A DNA stretch of 64,000 bases from Tardiphaga sp051811025 (GTDB lineage: Bacteria; Pseudomonadota; Alphaproteobacteria; Rhizobiales; Xanthobacteraceae). Location of the stretch: the NCBI RefSeq assembly GCF_051811025.1, contig NZ_JBPWQE010000001.1, positions 3,224,001 through 3,288,000 on the forward strand. Direction: 5' to 3'. Below the pieces are notes generated by a model, which was not told the origin of the DNA, ran no database searches, and saw only the letters and a list, made by a program, of their open reading frames with translations. Of the stretch, positions 46,381-54,799 are shown one piece after another (position 1 is the stretch's first letter; the number at the start of each line of letters is the position of its first letter). The position numbers and the translations under genes were made by a program.

Positions 46381-47658
46381 ATGACACAGGCGCTCAAAGG
46401 CGTTCGCATTCTGGACTTCACCCACGTTCAATCCGGCCCGACCTGCACGCAGTTGCTGGCATGGTTTGGCGCCGATGTGATCAAGGTCGAACGGCCCGGC
46501 GTTGGCGACATCACCCGCGGCCAGCTGCAGGACGTGCCGAATGTGGACAGCCTGTATTTCACCATGCTGAACCACAACAAGCGTTCGATCACCCTCGACA
46601 CCAAGAACCCGAAGGGCAAGGAAGTCCTCACCGCGCTGATGAAAGAGTGCGATGTTCTCGTCGAGAACTTCGGACCAGGCGTGCTTGATCGCATGGGCTT
46701 CCCGTTCGAAAAGATTCAGCAGATCAACCCGAAGATGATCGTCGCCTCGATCAAGGGGTTTGGTCCTGGTCCCTATGAGGACTGCAAGGTCTATGAGAAC
46801 GTCGCGCAGTGCACCGGCGGCGCAGCGTCCACCACCGGCTTCCGCGACGGCCTGCCACTCGTCACCGGCGCGCAGATCGGCGATAGCGGCACTGGCCTGC
46901 ATCTCGCACTCGGCATCGTCACCGCACTGTATCAGCGCACGCAAACCGGCAAGGGCCAGAAGGTCACCGCCGCGATGCAGGACGGCGTGCTGAACCTGTC
47001 GCGCGTCAAGCTGCGCGACCAGCAGCGCCTCGCTCACGGTCCGCTCAAGGAATACAGCCAGTTCGGCGAAGGCATTCCGTTCGGCGATGCCGTGCCCCGC
47101 GCCGGCAACGACTCTGGCGGTGGTCAGCCGGGCCGCATCCTGAAGTGCAAGGGCTGGGAGACTGATCCGAACGCTTACATCTACTTCATCACCCAGGCGC
47201 CGGTGTGGGAGAAGATCTGCGACGTGATCGGCGAACCGACCTGGAAGACCGACCCGGCCTATGCCAAGCCGGCGGTGCGCCTGCCCAAGCTCAACGCGAT
47301 CTTCGCGCGCATCGAACAGTGGACGATGACCAAGACCAAGTTTGAGGCGATGGAAATCCTCAACCAGGATGACATTCCCTGCGGCCCGATCCTGTCCATG
47401 AAGGAGCTCGCCGAAGACCAGTCGCTACGTGCGACGGGCACCGTCGTCGAAGTCGATCACCCCGAGCGCGGCAAGTATCTGTCGGTCGGCAATCCGATTA
47501 AGCTATCGGAAAGCCCCACCGAGGTGACCCGCTCTCCACTACTGGGTGAGCATACCGACGAAATCCTCAAGCAGGTGCTCGGATTCAGCGATCATCAGGT
47601 GGCCGAAATCCACGATTCCGGCGCGCTCGATCCGCCGCGCAAGGTTGCTGCTGAGTAA
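46381..47658 (+). CDS. frc: Formyl-CoA:oxalate CoA-transferase
   Basis: A 425-residue class III CoA-transferase that moves CoA from formyl-CoA to oxalate and so closes the catabolic cycle with Oxc. HVQSGP carries Gln17, and GAQIGDSGTGLHLALG carries the catalytic Asp168; both match residues described for the Oxalobacter enzyme. The Gly loop is NDSGGGQPGR. An ACGGGAGC ribosome-binding site precedes the ATG. It is followed by a strong terminator. Confidence 0.97.
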   Translation: MTQALKGVRILDFTHVQSGPTCTQLLAWFGADVIKVERPGVGDITRGQLQDVPNVDSLYFTMLNHNKRSITLDTKNPKGKEVLTALMKECDVLVENFGPGVLDRMGFPFEKIQQINPKMIVASIKGFGPGPYEDCKVYENVAQCTGGAASTTGFRDGLPLVTGAQIGDSGTGLHLALGIVTALYQRTQTGKGQKVTAAMQDGVLNLSRVKLRDQQRLAHGPLKEYSQFGEGIPFGDAVPRAGNDSGGGQPGRILKCKGWETDPNAYIYFITQAPVWEKICDVIGEPTWKTDPAYAKPAVRLPKLNAIFARIEQWTMTKTKFEAMEILNQDDIPCGPILSMKELAEDQSLRATGTVVEVDHPERGKYLSVGNPIKLSESPTEVTRSPLLGEHTDEILKQVLGFSDHQVAEIHDSGALDPPRKVAAE

Positions 47659-47689
47659 TTTCATCAGGAATTACAAACAATTACATGCG

Positions 47690-47715
47690 AAAGGCCGCCC
47701 GTTGGCGGCCTTTTT
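47690..47715 (+). terminator. Rho-independent terminator after frc
   Basis: AAAGGCCGCC (47690-47699), loop CGTT, GGCGGCCTTT (47704-47713), then further T residues. It is 31 bp after the frc stop codon and should end the gntR-oxc-frc transcript. Confidence 0.88.
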
Positions 47716-47814
47716 CATGTGTGGGACCAAGGCGGAACTTTAATAAGAAAATCAAATCGACCAATATCGCACTGCAAAATCCTCATGCTGCCATGCAAAC
47801 AAGACAATTGTCCT

Positions 47815-47831
47815 TGGCATCTGGTATACGT
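47815..47831 (+). promoter_or_regulatory. Oxalate-regulon operator C (45-codon small gene)
   Basis: TGGCAT-CTGGT-ATACGT. The left half is perfect and the right half keeps ATAC. TTGTCC (47808-47813) stands 1 bp before it as a -35-like box. It lies 59 bp upstream of the small gene at 47891. Confidence 0.65.
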
Positions 47832-47890
47832 AAATTGATCCCAGATGATGAGGCGCCAAGACGCGGCGGCCTCCAGTAAAGGATCCAATC

Positions 47891-48028
47891 ATGTCGAAGA
47901 CTGCTTCCCTCGGCCTCGTGACCTCCACCAGCTTCTTCGCTCGTTTCATGGCCTCGCTCGATCGCGCGCTGATGGCCAGCGCCCGCATCTCGGCCCGCAA
48001 CGGCGACCTGCCCCGCTTCGGCCTGTAA
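47891..48028 (+). CDS. Small 45-residue protein of unknown function in the oxalate regulon
   Basis: ATG 47891 to TAA 48026-48028 gives a 45-residue protein beginning MSKTASLGLVTSTSFFARFM and ending NGDLPRFGL. The frame is preceded by TAAAGGATCCAATC, a good ribosome-binding site. A regulon operator lies upstream and two hairpins, one a strong terminator, lie downstream, so it forms a complete transcription unit of its own. It is basic with a short amphipathic middle (RFMASLDRALMASARISARN) and no clear TM segment. I do not recognise the family. It is too short for usual gene-finding cut-offs. Confidence 0.65.
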   Translation: MSKTASLGLVTSTSFFARFMASLDRALMASARISARNGDLPRFGL

Positions 48029-48045
48029 GGCTGCGACTTTACTAC

Positions 48046-48070
48046 TTTTGCGCGGCCAGCCCGCGCAAAA
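48046..48070 (+). terminator. Perfect 10-bp hairpin after the small gene
   Basis: TTTTGCGCGG (48046-48055), loop CCAGC, CCGCGCAAAA (48061-48070). It has no T tail, so it may be an RNA stabiliser or the first stem of a structured 3' UTR ahead of the terminator. Confidence 0.55.
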
Positions 48071-48094
48071 TTCTCTGCGTTCCTCCCGACGACT

Positions 48095-48122
48095 GGCCCC
48101 GGATTTCCGGGGCCTTTTTTTG
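48095..48122 (+). terminator. Rho-independent terminator of the small-gene transcript
   Basis: GGCCCCGG (48095-48102), loop ATTT, CCGGGGCC (48107-48114), followed by seven T residues. It closes a transcript of roughly 280 nt that starts near operator C. Confidence 0.9.
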
Positions 48123-48209
48123 TTTGTGTAGTTGCATCGCAGCGACGTCTCGCCCTCCCTGCGACATTTCAGCCTGCTCGGCCTTTAATGGCTCTAATCG
48201 CTTGCTGCT

Positions 48210-48226
48210 TGGCATATCGCATACCA
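48210..48226 (+). promoter_or_regulatory. Oxalate-regulon operator D (tctCBA)
   Basis: TGGCAT-ATCGC-ATACCA. TTGCTG (48202-48207) ends 2 bp before it. It precedes tctC by 300 bp. Confidence 0.72.
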
Positions 48227-48525
48227 AAATGCGTGAACGGTAATGCTTCGCGTTTAGATAGAAAGCATACCTGGGGAGGACAAAGGCGAAGCCGCCCTCG
48301 TGGGCGTGCAACGCCGTACGCGCCATGACAAAGCGATCCAAACCCACTCATCCTTTTTGCAGGCGAGCGACTTTGTCGCTCGACAATCTGACGTGCGCAT
48401 TTGGCGCATGCAAGGGCGTGTTTGCACACTTGCAGCCAAGACTTTCGAAGGAAGACCGGACCACGCACTAACGATCTGAAAGTCGACGAACGATCGACGC
48501 CATCAAAATGAATGGGAGAGAAACA

Positions 48526-49539
48526 ATGAAACGCCTAGGTTCTTGTCTCGCGCTGGCCGCCGCTGCATCCATTCTCGGTTTGGGAGGCACTCTCCCAGCT
48601 TCCGCCGCATGGGAGCCGACGCGCCCGGTCGAACTGATCGTTCCCGCCGGCACGGGCGGCGGCGCCGATCAGATGGCGCGCACCATTCAGGGCATCATCA
48701 CAAAGCACAGCCTGATGAAGCAGCCGCTTGTCGTCATCAACAAGTCGGGTGGTGCCGGCGGTGAAGGTTTCCTCGACGTGAAGTCGGCGAACAACAATCC
48801 GCACAAGATCATCATCACGCTCTCTAACCTGTTCACGACACCGCTCGCCACCGGCATCCCCTTCAACTGGAAGGATCTCACGCCGGTCGCGATGCTGGCG
48901 CTCGACGAGTTCGTACTGTGGGTAAATGCCGACAAACCATACAAGACGGTGAAGGACTATATCGACGCCGTGAAGGCTGCGCCGGCCGGCACGATCAAGA
49001 TGGGCGGCACCGGCTCGAAGCAGGAAGACCAGATCATCACGGTCGCCGTCGAGAAGGCGATCGGCAGCAAGTTCACCTACATTCCCTACAAGGGTGGCGG
49101 TGAAGTCGCGGTGCAGCTCGTTGGCCAGCATGTCGATTCAACCGTGAACAATCCGATCGAGGCTGTTGCGCAGTGGCGCGGCGGCAAGGTGCGTCCGCTC
49201 TGCGTCTTCGACAGCAAGCCGATGGCCTATGACGAGCAGGTCGCCGACGGCAAGGGCTGGAAAGATATTCCAACCTGCAAATCACAGGGGCTCGACATCG
49301 AATATGTGATGCTGCGCGGCATCTTCATGGGGCCGAAAGCGACCAAGGATCAGATCGATTATTATGTCGAACTGTTCAAGAAGGTCCGCGCGACGCCCGA
49401 GTGGCAGGACCTGATGAAGAGCGGTGCCTTCAACACCACCTTCATGACCGGTGGTGACTACGCCAGCTGGGTTGGCACCGAAGAGAAGCGCCACGAGACG
49501 CTGATGAAGGAAGCCGGCTTCCTCGCGCAAGGCAACTGA
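48526..49539 (+). CDS. tctC: Tripartite tricarboxylate transporter binding protein (TctC/Bug family)
   Basis: A 337-residue periplasmic binding protein. A Sec signal (about residues 1-26, LAAAASILGLGGTLPASAA) precedes RPVELIVPAGTGGGADQMAR and FTYIPYKGGGEVAVQLVGQHVD, the Bug-family motifs that grip a carboxylate. ATG 48526 has GGGAGAG before it and was preferred to 48508. First gene of tctCBA. With the regulon operator upstream it is likely to bind oxalate or a related dicarboxylate (inferred). Confidence 0.9.
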   Translation: MKRLGSCLALAAAASILGLGGTLPASAAWEPTRPVELIVPAGTGGGADQMARTIQGIITKHSLMKQPLVVINKSGGAGGEGFLDVKSANNNPHKIIITLSNLFTTPLATGIPFNWKDLTPVAMLALDEFVLWVNADKPYKTVKDYIDAVKAAPAGTIKMGGTGSKQEDQIITVAVEKAIGSKFTYIPYKGGGEVAVQLVGQHVDSTVNNPIEAVAQWRGGKVRPLCVFDSKPMAYDEQVADGKGWKDIPTCKSQGLDIEYVMLRGIFMGPKATKDQIDYYVELFKKVRATPEWQDLMKSGAFNTTFMTGGDYASWVGTEEKRHETLMKEAGFLAQGN

Positions 49540-49553
49540 CGCAGGCGCAATGA

Positions 49554-49584
49554 CGCCGGACCTGATCGCACATCAGGTCCGGCG
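49554..49584 (+). other. Perfect 13-bp hairpin between tctC and tctB
   Basis: CGCCGGACCTGAT (49554-49566), loop CGCAC, ATCAGGTCCGGCG (49572-49584). It has no T tail, so transcription can continue into tctB. Such stems after binding-protein genes often stabilise the upstream mRNA so that more binding protein than permease is made. Confidence 0.7.
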
Positions 49585-49619
49585 CATGCAACACGCTGAT
49601 CTCTCACACAGAGTTTTCC

Positions 49620-50117
49620 ATGACCACGCAGCACACGCGCAACGCAGGCCCGTCCCACAAATCCGTCGAAGCCGGCGTCACCACCGTCATCGGTCTGTTC
49701 GGCGCCATCGTCGTCTATGGCAGCATCAAGGCCGGCATCAACTGGGGCGCAGAGGGACCGAAAGCCGGATTCTTCCCGTTCTATATCGGGCTGTTCATTA
49801 TCATCTCCAGCCTCGTCAACATTTGGAACACGCTGCGCGAGGACGACGGCAACCTGTTCGCCGAATGGGGACAGCTGCGCCAGGTCTTCAGTGTTGTCAT
49901 TCCCACCGGCATCTATGTCGGCGTCCTGCCGTTCATCGGCCTCTACGTGTCGTCGATGATCTTCATCGCATGGTTCATGCGCTGGCTCGGCAAATATGAG
50001 TGGCCGATCATCGCCGCGATCTCTCTTGGCATGCCTGTCGTCACCTACCTGATCTTCGAACGCTGGTTTCTCGTGCCGCTCCCCAAGGGGCCCCTCGAGG
50101 ATCTGCTCGGTCTCTGA
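49620..50117 (+). CDS. tctB: Tripartite tricarboxylate transporter small membrane subunit TctB
   Basis: A 165-residue, about four-TM protein. EGPKAGFFPFYIGLFIIISSLVN is the TctB signature around residues 42-64. It pairs with TctA in the inner membrane. It lies 80 bp after tctC, across the hairpin, and 57 bp before tctA. Confidence 0.88.
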   Translation: MTTQHTRNAGPSHKSVEAGVTTVIGLFGAIVVYGSIKAGINWGAEGPKAGFFPFYIGLFIIISSLVNIWNTLREDDGNLFAEWGQLRQVFSVVIPTGIYVGVLPFIGLYVSSMIFIAWFMRWLGKYEWPIIAAISLGMPVVTYLIFERWFLVPLPKGPLEDLLGL

Positions 50118-50174
50118 TTTCCGCGATCTTTAATTCCGTTGCGTCTGCCGGTCTCTTTCTGAGGACTACTCGAA

Positions 50175-51680
50175 ATGGAAGAAATTGCTAATCTGTTCCA
50201 GGGCTTCGCCGTTGCGCTGCAGCCATTCAACATCGCTGTGATGGTGCTCGGCATCGTGCTTGGCGTCATCATTGGCGTGCTGCCCGGCCTTGGCGGCGCC
50301 AACGGCGTTGCGATCCTGCTGCCCCTCACCTTCAGCATGCCGCCGACATCGGCGATCATCATGCTGTCCTGCATCTATTGGGGCGCATTGTTCGGAGGTG
50401 CGATCACATCGATCCTGTTTAACATCCCCGGAGAACCGTGGTCGGTGGCCACGACATTCGACGGCTATCCGATGGCGCAGCAGGGCAAGGCTGCCGAAGC
50501 ACTGACAGCCGCCTTCACCTCCTCTTTCGTCGGTGCACTGTTCGCCGTCGTTATGATCACACTGGTCGCGCCGTTGGTCGCAGGCTTCGCCTTGCGGTTC
50601 GGGCCCGCGGAGAAATTCGCGGTCTATTTCCTGGCGTTCTGCAGTTTCGTCGGGCTGAGTAAGGAGCCGCCCTTCAAGACCATTGCGGCGATGATGATCG
50701 GTTTTGCCCTCGCCGCGGTCGGCCTCGATTCCATTACCGGACAACTGCGACTCACGTTCGGCTCGACCGAACTTCTCAATGGCTTCGACTTCCTGATCGC
50801 CGTCATCGGCCTGTTCGGCCTCGGCGAAATCTTCCTCACCATGGAAGAAGGACTGCGCTTCCAGGGCGGCAAGGCGAAGATCGATCTTCGCGTCGTGCTC
50901 CGTACCTGGATGAGCTTGCCGCAATACTGGATGACGTCGCTGCGCTCCTGCGTCATCGGCTGCTGGATGGGTGTTACGCCCGCAGGCGCGACACCCGCGT
51001 CCTTTATGAGTTACGGCATCGCCAAGCGCGTTTCCAAGAACGGCAACAATTTCGGCAAGGGCGAGATCGAAGGCGTCATCGCGCCGGAAACGGCGGCACA
51101 TGCCGCCGGCACCGCAGCCCTGCTGCCGATGCTGTCGCTCGGCGTCCCCGGCTCGCCGACCGCGGCAGTGCTGCTCGGCGGCCTTCTGATCTGGGGCCTG
51201 CAGCCTGGCCCGATGCTATTCGTCGAACAGAAGGAGTTCGTCTGGGGCCTGATCGCCTCGATGTATCTCGGCAACCTCGTCGGCCTGATCATCGTGCTGA
51301 CCTGCGTACCGATCTTCGCAGCGATCCTGCGGGTTCCATTCAGCATCATCGCACCTCTTATCCTGGTGCTCTGTGCGATCGGAGCCTACTCCGTCCACAA
51401 TTCGACCTTCGACGTGGTGATGATGCTGGTATTCGGAATCATCGGTTACGCACTGAAGAAATGTAACTATCCCCTCGCCCCGCTGGTGCTCGCCATTGTA
51501 CTTGGCGACAAGGCCGAGGAAGCCTTCCGTCAGTCGCTGCTGGGGTCGCAGGGATCGCTCGGGATCTTCTTCTCAAACACGCTGGTGAGCAGCATCATGA
51601 TTCTCGGCCTGATCGCCCTGTTCTGGTCGGTAATCCAGAACGGCTTCACCCGGCTGCGTACTCGCGCTGCAACAGCGTAA
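50175..51680 (+). CDS. tctA: Tripartite tricarboxylate transporter large membrane subunit TctA
   Basis: A 501-residue, about 12-TM protein. It has the TctA motif GVLPGLGGANGVAILLPLTF near residue 35, its repeat-related segment near 265 (GVTPAGATPASFMSYG), and LGVPGSPTAAVLLGGLLIWG. It forms the transport channel with TctB. A strong terminator follows. Confidence 0.93.
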   Translation: MEEIANLFQGFAVALQPFNIAVMVLGIVLGVIIGVLPGLGGANGVAILLPLTFSMPPTSAIIMLSCIYWGALFGGAITSILFNIPGEPWSVATTFDGYPMAQQGKAAEALTAAFTSSFVGALFAVVMITLVAPLVAGFALRFGPAEKFAVYFLAFCSFVGLSKEPPFKTIAAMMIGFALAAVGLDSITGQLRLTFGSTELLNGFDFLIAVIGLFGLGEIFLTMEEGLRFQGGKAKIDLRVVLRTWMSLPQYWMTSLRSCVIGCWMGVTPAGATPASFMSYGIAKRVSKNGNNFGKGEIEGVIAPETAAHAAGTAALLPMLSLGVPGSPTAAVLLGGLLIWGLQPGPMLFVEQKEFVWGLIASMYLGNLVGLIIVLTCVPIFAAILRVPFSIIAPLILVLCAIGAYSVHNSTFDVVMMLVFGIIGYALKKCNYPLAPLVLAIVLGDKAEEAFRQSLLGSQGSLGIFFSNTLVSSIMILGLIALFWSVIQNGFTRLRTRAATA

Positions 51681-51710
51681 GTAACGATACAAACAACTAT
51701 TTAAACCCAA

Positions 51711-51736
51711 GAGCCGGCGGTCTGGACCGCCGGCTC
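51711..51736 (+). terminator. Strong hairpin terminator after tctA
   Basis: GAGCCGGCGGTC (51711-51722) pairs with GACCGCCGGCTC (51725-51736), 30 bp after the stop codon. The following sequence is TGTGCTGTCTT, so the T tract is broken. Confidence 0.75.
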
Positions 51737-51818
51737 TGTGCTGTCTTGTAGTATCGCAGTACAGCATTCAGTCATGCGAAACTTGCAGCGGCAAATTGGC
51801 AAGATTTCGCTTGTTAGT

Positions 51819-51835
51819 TGGCATATCATATACCA
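51819..51835 (+). promoter_or_regulatory. Oxalate-regulon operator E (first OFA antiporter)
   Basis: TGGCAT-ATCAT-ATACCA. TTGTTA (51811-51816) ends 2 bp before it. It stands 54 bp before the antiporter ATG. Confidence 0.75.
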
Positions 51836-51889
51836 AACTATCCTTCGCAGCTGTCGAGCTCTCAATAGAACAGCGCTTTAGGAGGAACT

Positions 51890-53179
51890 ATGACTGATGC
51901 AGTTCACGGGGCGGCGCCAGCTGCCGCACGTGTCAGCGACGCGTATCGCTGGACACAACTCGCCATCGGCGTTGGCGCGATGGTGATGATCGCCAACTAT
52001 CAATACGGCTGGACATTCTTCGTCCCCGACATCCAGAAGAAGTTCGGCTGGGATCGTGCGTCGATCCAGTGGGCCTTCACCCTCTTCGTTCTGTTCGAGA
52101 CCTGGCTGGTGCCGGTCGAAGGATGGTTCGTCGATAAATACGGTCCGAAGCTCGTCGTCCTTATCGGCGGCATCCTCTGCGGCATCGGCTGGGCGATCAA
52201 TGCACAGGCGGAAACGCTCAACGGTTTCTATCTCGGCATGATCATCGCTGGCATCGGCGCTGGCGGCGTCTACGGCACCTGCGTCGGCAACGCGCTGAAG
52301 TGGTTTCCCGACAAGCGCGGCCTCGCCGCCGGCATCACCGCTGCAGGCTTCGGTGCCGGTTCTGCGCTCACCGTCGCGCCTATCCAGGCGATGATCCATG
52401 ATTCCGGTTTCCAGACTGCATTTCTGTATTTCGGTCTCGGGCAAGGCATCATCATCGTGATCCTGTCCTTTTTCCTGTTCGCGCCGAAAGCAGGACAGGT
52501 CCCGCCGGTTGTCCAGAACGCCAACGTGATCCAGACCCGCCGCAACTACACCCCGACCGAAGTCATTCGTCACCCGATCTTCTGGCTGATGTACTTCATG
52601 TTCGTGATCGTCGGTGCCGGTGGCCTGATGGTGACGGCAAACCTGAAGCCCATCGCGGCCGACTGGAAGATCGACAACGTACCCGTCACGCTGATGGCCG
52701 TGACGATGACGGCGGTCACTTTCGCAGCGACTATCGACCGCGTGCTCAACGGCCTGACCCGTCCATTCTTCGGCTGGATCTCCGACATGATCGGCCGCGA
52801 GAACACGATGTTCATCGCCTTCGGCATGGAAGGTCTCGGCATCTGGGCACTGTATATGTGGGGCCAGGATCCGCTGTGGTTCGTGCTGCTGTCGGGCTTC
52901 GTGTTCTTCGCCTGGGGTGAGATCTATTCGCTCTTCCCGTCGACCTGCACCGACACCTTCGGCTCCAAGTTCGCAACGACCAATGCCGGCCTGCTCTATA
53001 CGGCAAAGGGAACGGCAGCACTTCTGGTGCCGGTCGCGAATTACATGCAGCAGTCGTCGGGCACGTGGGACAGCGTGTTCCTCATTGCAGCCGGCGCCAA
53101 CGTCCTGGCTTCACTGCTCGCCATTGCGGTGCTGAAGCCTTGGCGTAGGGTCGTCGTCAGCAGGGCTCAGGCCACCTAA
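51890..53179 (+). CDS. oxlT: OFA-family MFS transporter, oxalate:formate antiporter type (first)
   Basis: A 429-residue, 12-TM major facilitator protein. It has NYQYGWTFFVPDIQKKFGW in TM1, ETWLVPVEGWFVDKYGPKLV (the MFS loop 2-3), AGGVYGTCVGNALKWFPDKR, an Arg-bearing DRVLNGLTRPFFGWISD in TM8, and TNAGLLYTAKGTAALLVPV with a TM11 Lys. In Oxalobacter OxlT, charged Arg and Lys residues in TM8 and TM11 hold oxalate; these are plausible counterparts. It has its own operator and terminator. GGAGGAAC precedes the ATG. Confidence 0.88.
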   Translation: MTDAVHGAAPAAARVSDAYRWTQLAIGVGAMVMIANYQYGWTFFVPDIQKKFGWDRASIQWAFTLFVLFETWLVPVEGWFVDKYGPKLVVLIGGILCGIGWAINAQAETLNGFYLGMIIAGIGAGGVYGTCVGNALKWFPDKRGLAAGITAAGFGAGSALTVAPIQAMIHDSGFQTAFLYFGLGQGIIIVILSFFLFAPKAGQVPPVVQNANVIQTRRNYTPTEVIRHPIFWLMYFMFVIVGAGGLMVTANLKPIAADWKIDNVPVTLMAVTMTAVTFAATIDRVLNGLTRPFFGWISDMIGRENTMFIAFGMEGLGIWALYMWGQDPLWFVLLSGFVFFAWGEIYSLFPSTCTDTFGSKFATTNAGLLYTAKGTAALLVPVANYMQQSSGTWDSVFLIAAGANVLASLLAIAVLKPWRRVVVSRAQAT

Positions 53180-53202
53180 AACGCAGAATCCCTCACGAAA
53201 AC

Positions 53203-53232
53203 AACGCGCCCAGTTCCGACTGGGCGCGTTTT
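53203..53232 (+). terminator. Terminator after the first OFA antiporter
   Basis: AACGCGCCCAGT (53203-53214), loop TCCG, ACTGGGCGCGTT (53219-53230), followed by TT. It is a very stable 12-bp stem 23 bp after the stop codon. Confidence 0.8.
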
Positions 53233-53339
53233 GCGTTCTGGGCACTCGTGGGGATGATCGACCGGCTTGGCGGCACGTCCCGTTGCGCTGCGGTGCACCA
53301 ACGAAACCCGCGCTCCAGCTCCATCAGCCGGTTGCAAGT

Positions 53340-53356
53340 TGGAATATAATATACCA
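53340..53356 (+). promoter_or_regulatory. Oxalate-regulon operator F (second OFA antiporter)
   Basis: TGGAAT-ATAAT-ATACCA, one base off the common left arm. TTGCAA (53332-53337) ends 2 bp before it. It is 85 bp before the antiporter ATG. Confidence 0.7.
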
Positions 53357-53441
53357 GTCTCCGCCAAAGCGACGCTTGCGACAATAAGCCACAGCATTCG
53401 TGACATAGGTCGCGATCAAGAGGCGCGCTCGGAGGACCCCA

Positions 53442-54746
53442 ATGTCTCACACCGACTCGACCACCGCCCCCACCTCCAGCTTCCGCTGGATCCAACTCGT
53501 GATGGGCATCTTCTGCATGGCGATGATCGCCAACCTGCAATATGGATGGACGCTGTTCGTCGATCCGATCGACGCCAAGTATCACTGGGGTCGCGCCGCG
53601 ATCCAGCTTGCCTTCACCCTGTTCGTCGTCGTCGAGACCTGGCTGGTGCCGGTCGAAGCGTGGTTCGTCGACAAATACGGTCCCCGCGTCGTGATCATGT
53701 TCGGCGGAATCATGATCAGCCTCGCCTGGGTCCTGAACTCCTATGCGGACTCGCTGGTCATGCTTTACGCCGGGGCCGTCGTCGGTGGCATCGGCGCCGG
53801 TTCGGTCTACGGCACCTGCGTCGGCAATGCGCTGAAGTGGTTTCCTGATCGCCGCGGCCTCGCTGCGGGCGCCACGGCGGCAGGCTTCGGCGCTGGCGCT
53901 GCGATCACCGTCGTGCCGATCGCGCATATGATTGCCGAGAGCGGCTATCAACACGCCTTCTTCACCTTTGGCATCGGCCAGGGCCTGATCGTGTTCGTGC
54001 TCGCTTTCTTCATGCGCCCACCTTTGCAGGCGGTACCGGTGAAGAAAAAACAACTCAATCTGCCGCAGACCAAGACGGATTTCACCCCGCCGCAAGTACT
54101 GCGCAGCCCGATCTTCTGGGTCATGTATCTGGTCTTCGTGATGGTCGCCGCCGGTGGCTTGATGACTGCTGCGCAGATCGCGCCGATCGCCCACGATTAC
54201 AACATCGCGAATTCGCCGGTGACATTGGCGGGCTTCCAGATGGCAGCACTGACCTTCGCCATCTCGCTCGATCGCATCTTTGACGGGTTCGGCCGCCCGC
54301 TCTTCGGCTGGTTGTCCGATCAGATCGGTCGTGAACACACCATGTTCATTGCCTTCGGCACAGCCGCGCTGATGCTGCTGACGCTGTCGGCCTATGGCCA
54401 CAATCCGCTCGTCTTCGTACTGGCGACAGCCGTTTACTTCGGCGTGTTCGGTGAGATCTACAGTCTGTTCCCGGCGACCTCAGGCGATACGTTCGGCGCC
54501 AAATATGCCGCGACGAACAACGGCATGCTTTACACGGCGAAGGGCACGGCAGCGTTGTTGGTACCACTCGCGAGCCTGATCGCAGCGAGTTATGGATGGC
54601 AGGCCGTATTCGTGATCGCTGTTGCACTCAACGCCACGGCTGCGTTGCTCGCTCTGTTCGTCATCAAGCCGATGCGACGTGCGTTCATTCTGGGAAGTGA
54701 GCCTGCGGTGCCGGAGGCTGCACCGCAGAGCGCCAAGACCGCCTGA
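53442..54746 (+). CDS. oxlT: OFA-family MFS transporter, oxalate:formate antiporter type (second)
   Basis: A 434-residue, 12-TM paralogue of the preceding antiporter. It shares blocks such as FTLFVVVETWLVPVEAWFVD, VYGTCVGNALKWFPDRRGLA, the TM8 Arg region DRIFDGFGRPLFGWLSDQIG and the TM11 block NNGMLYTAKGTAALLVPLAS. The two clearly arose by duplication but have diverged at both ends. It has separate operator and terminator, so it can be expressed on its own. AGGACCCC precedes the ATG. Confidence 0.87.
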   Translation: MSHTDSTTAPTSSFRWIQLVMGIFCMAMIANLQYGWTLFVDPIDAKYHWGRAAIQLAFTLFVVVETWLVPVEAWFVDKYGPRVVIMFGGIMISLAWVLNSYADSLVMLYAGAVVGGIGAGSVYGTCVGNALKWFPDRRGLAAGATAAGFGAGAAITVVPIAHMIAESGYQHAFFTFGIGQGLIVFVLAFFMRPPLQAVPVKKKQLNLPQTKTDFTPPQVLRSPIFWVMYLVFVMVAAGGLMTAAQIAPIAHDYNIANSPVTLAGFQMAALTFAISLDRIFDGFGRPLFGWLSDQIGREHTMFIAFGTAALMLLTLSAYGHNPLVFVLATAVYFGVFGEIYSLFPATSGDTFGAKYAATNNGMLYTAKGTAALLVPLASLIAASYGWQAVFVIAVALNATAALLALFVIKPMRRAFILGSEPAVPEAAPQSAKTA

Positions 54747-54771
54747 TCAGTCGAAGCTCGCTCAAGATTTC

Positions 54772-54799
54772 AGGGGCGCACGCGAGTGCGCCCCTTTTT
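54772..54799 (+). terminator. Terminator after the second OFA antiporter
   Basis: AGGGGCGCAC (54772-54781), loop GCGA, GTGCGCCCCT (54786-54795), then TTTT. It lies 25 bp after the stop codon. Confidence 0.85.

Larger units (their letters stand above)
48029..48525. other. Intergenic region between the small gene and tctC
   Basis: It holds a perfect hairpin (48046-48070), a terminator (48095-48122), operator D (48210-48226) and then about 300 bp before tctC with no supported gene. Minus-strand open frames here overlap each other and the operator and lack ribosome-binding sites. The distance from operator D to the tctC start is unusually long, implying a 5' leader of about 290 nt. Confidence 0.5.

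Noticed and set aside
48169..48468. 99-codon minus-strand Cys-rich frame between the small gene and tctC
   Set aside because: It overlaps operator D and several other open frames, has no ribosome-binding site, and its composition is like non-coding repeats in this group.
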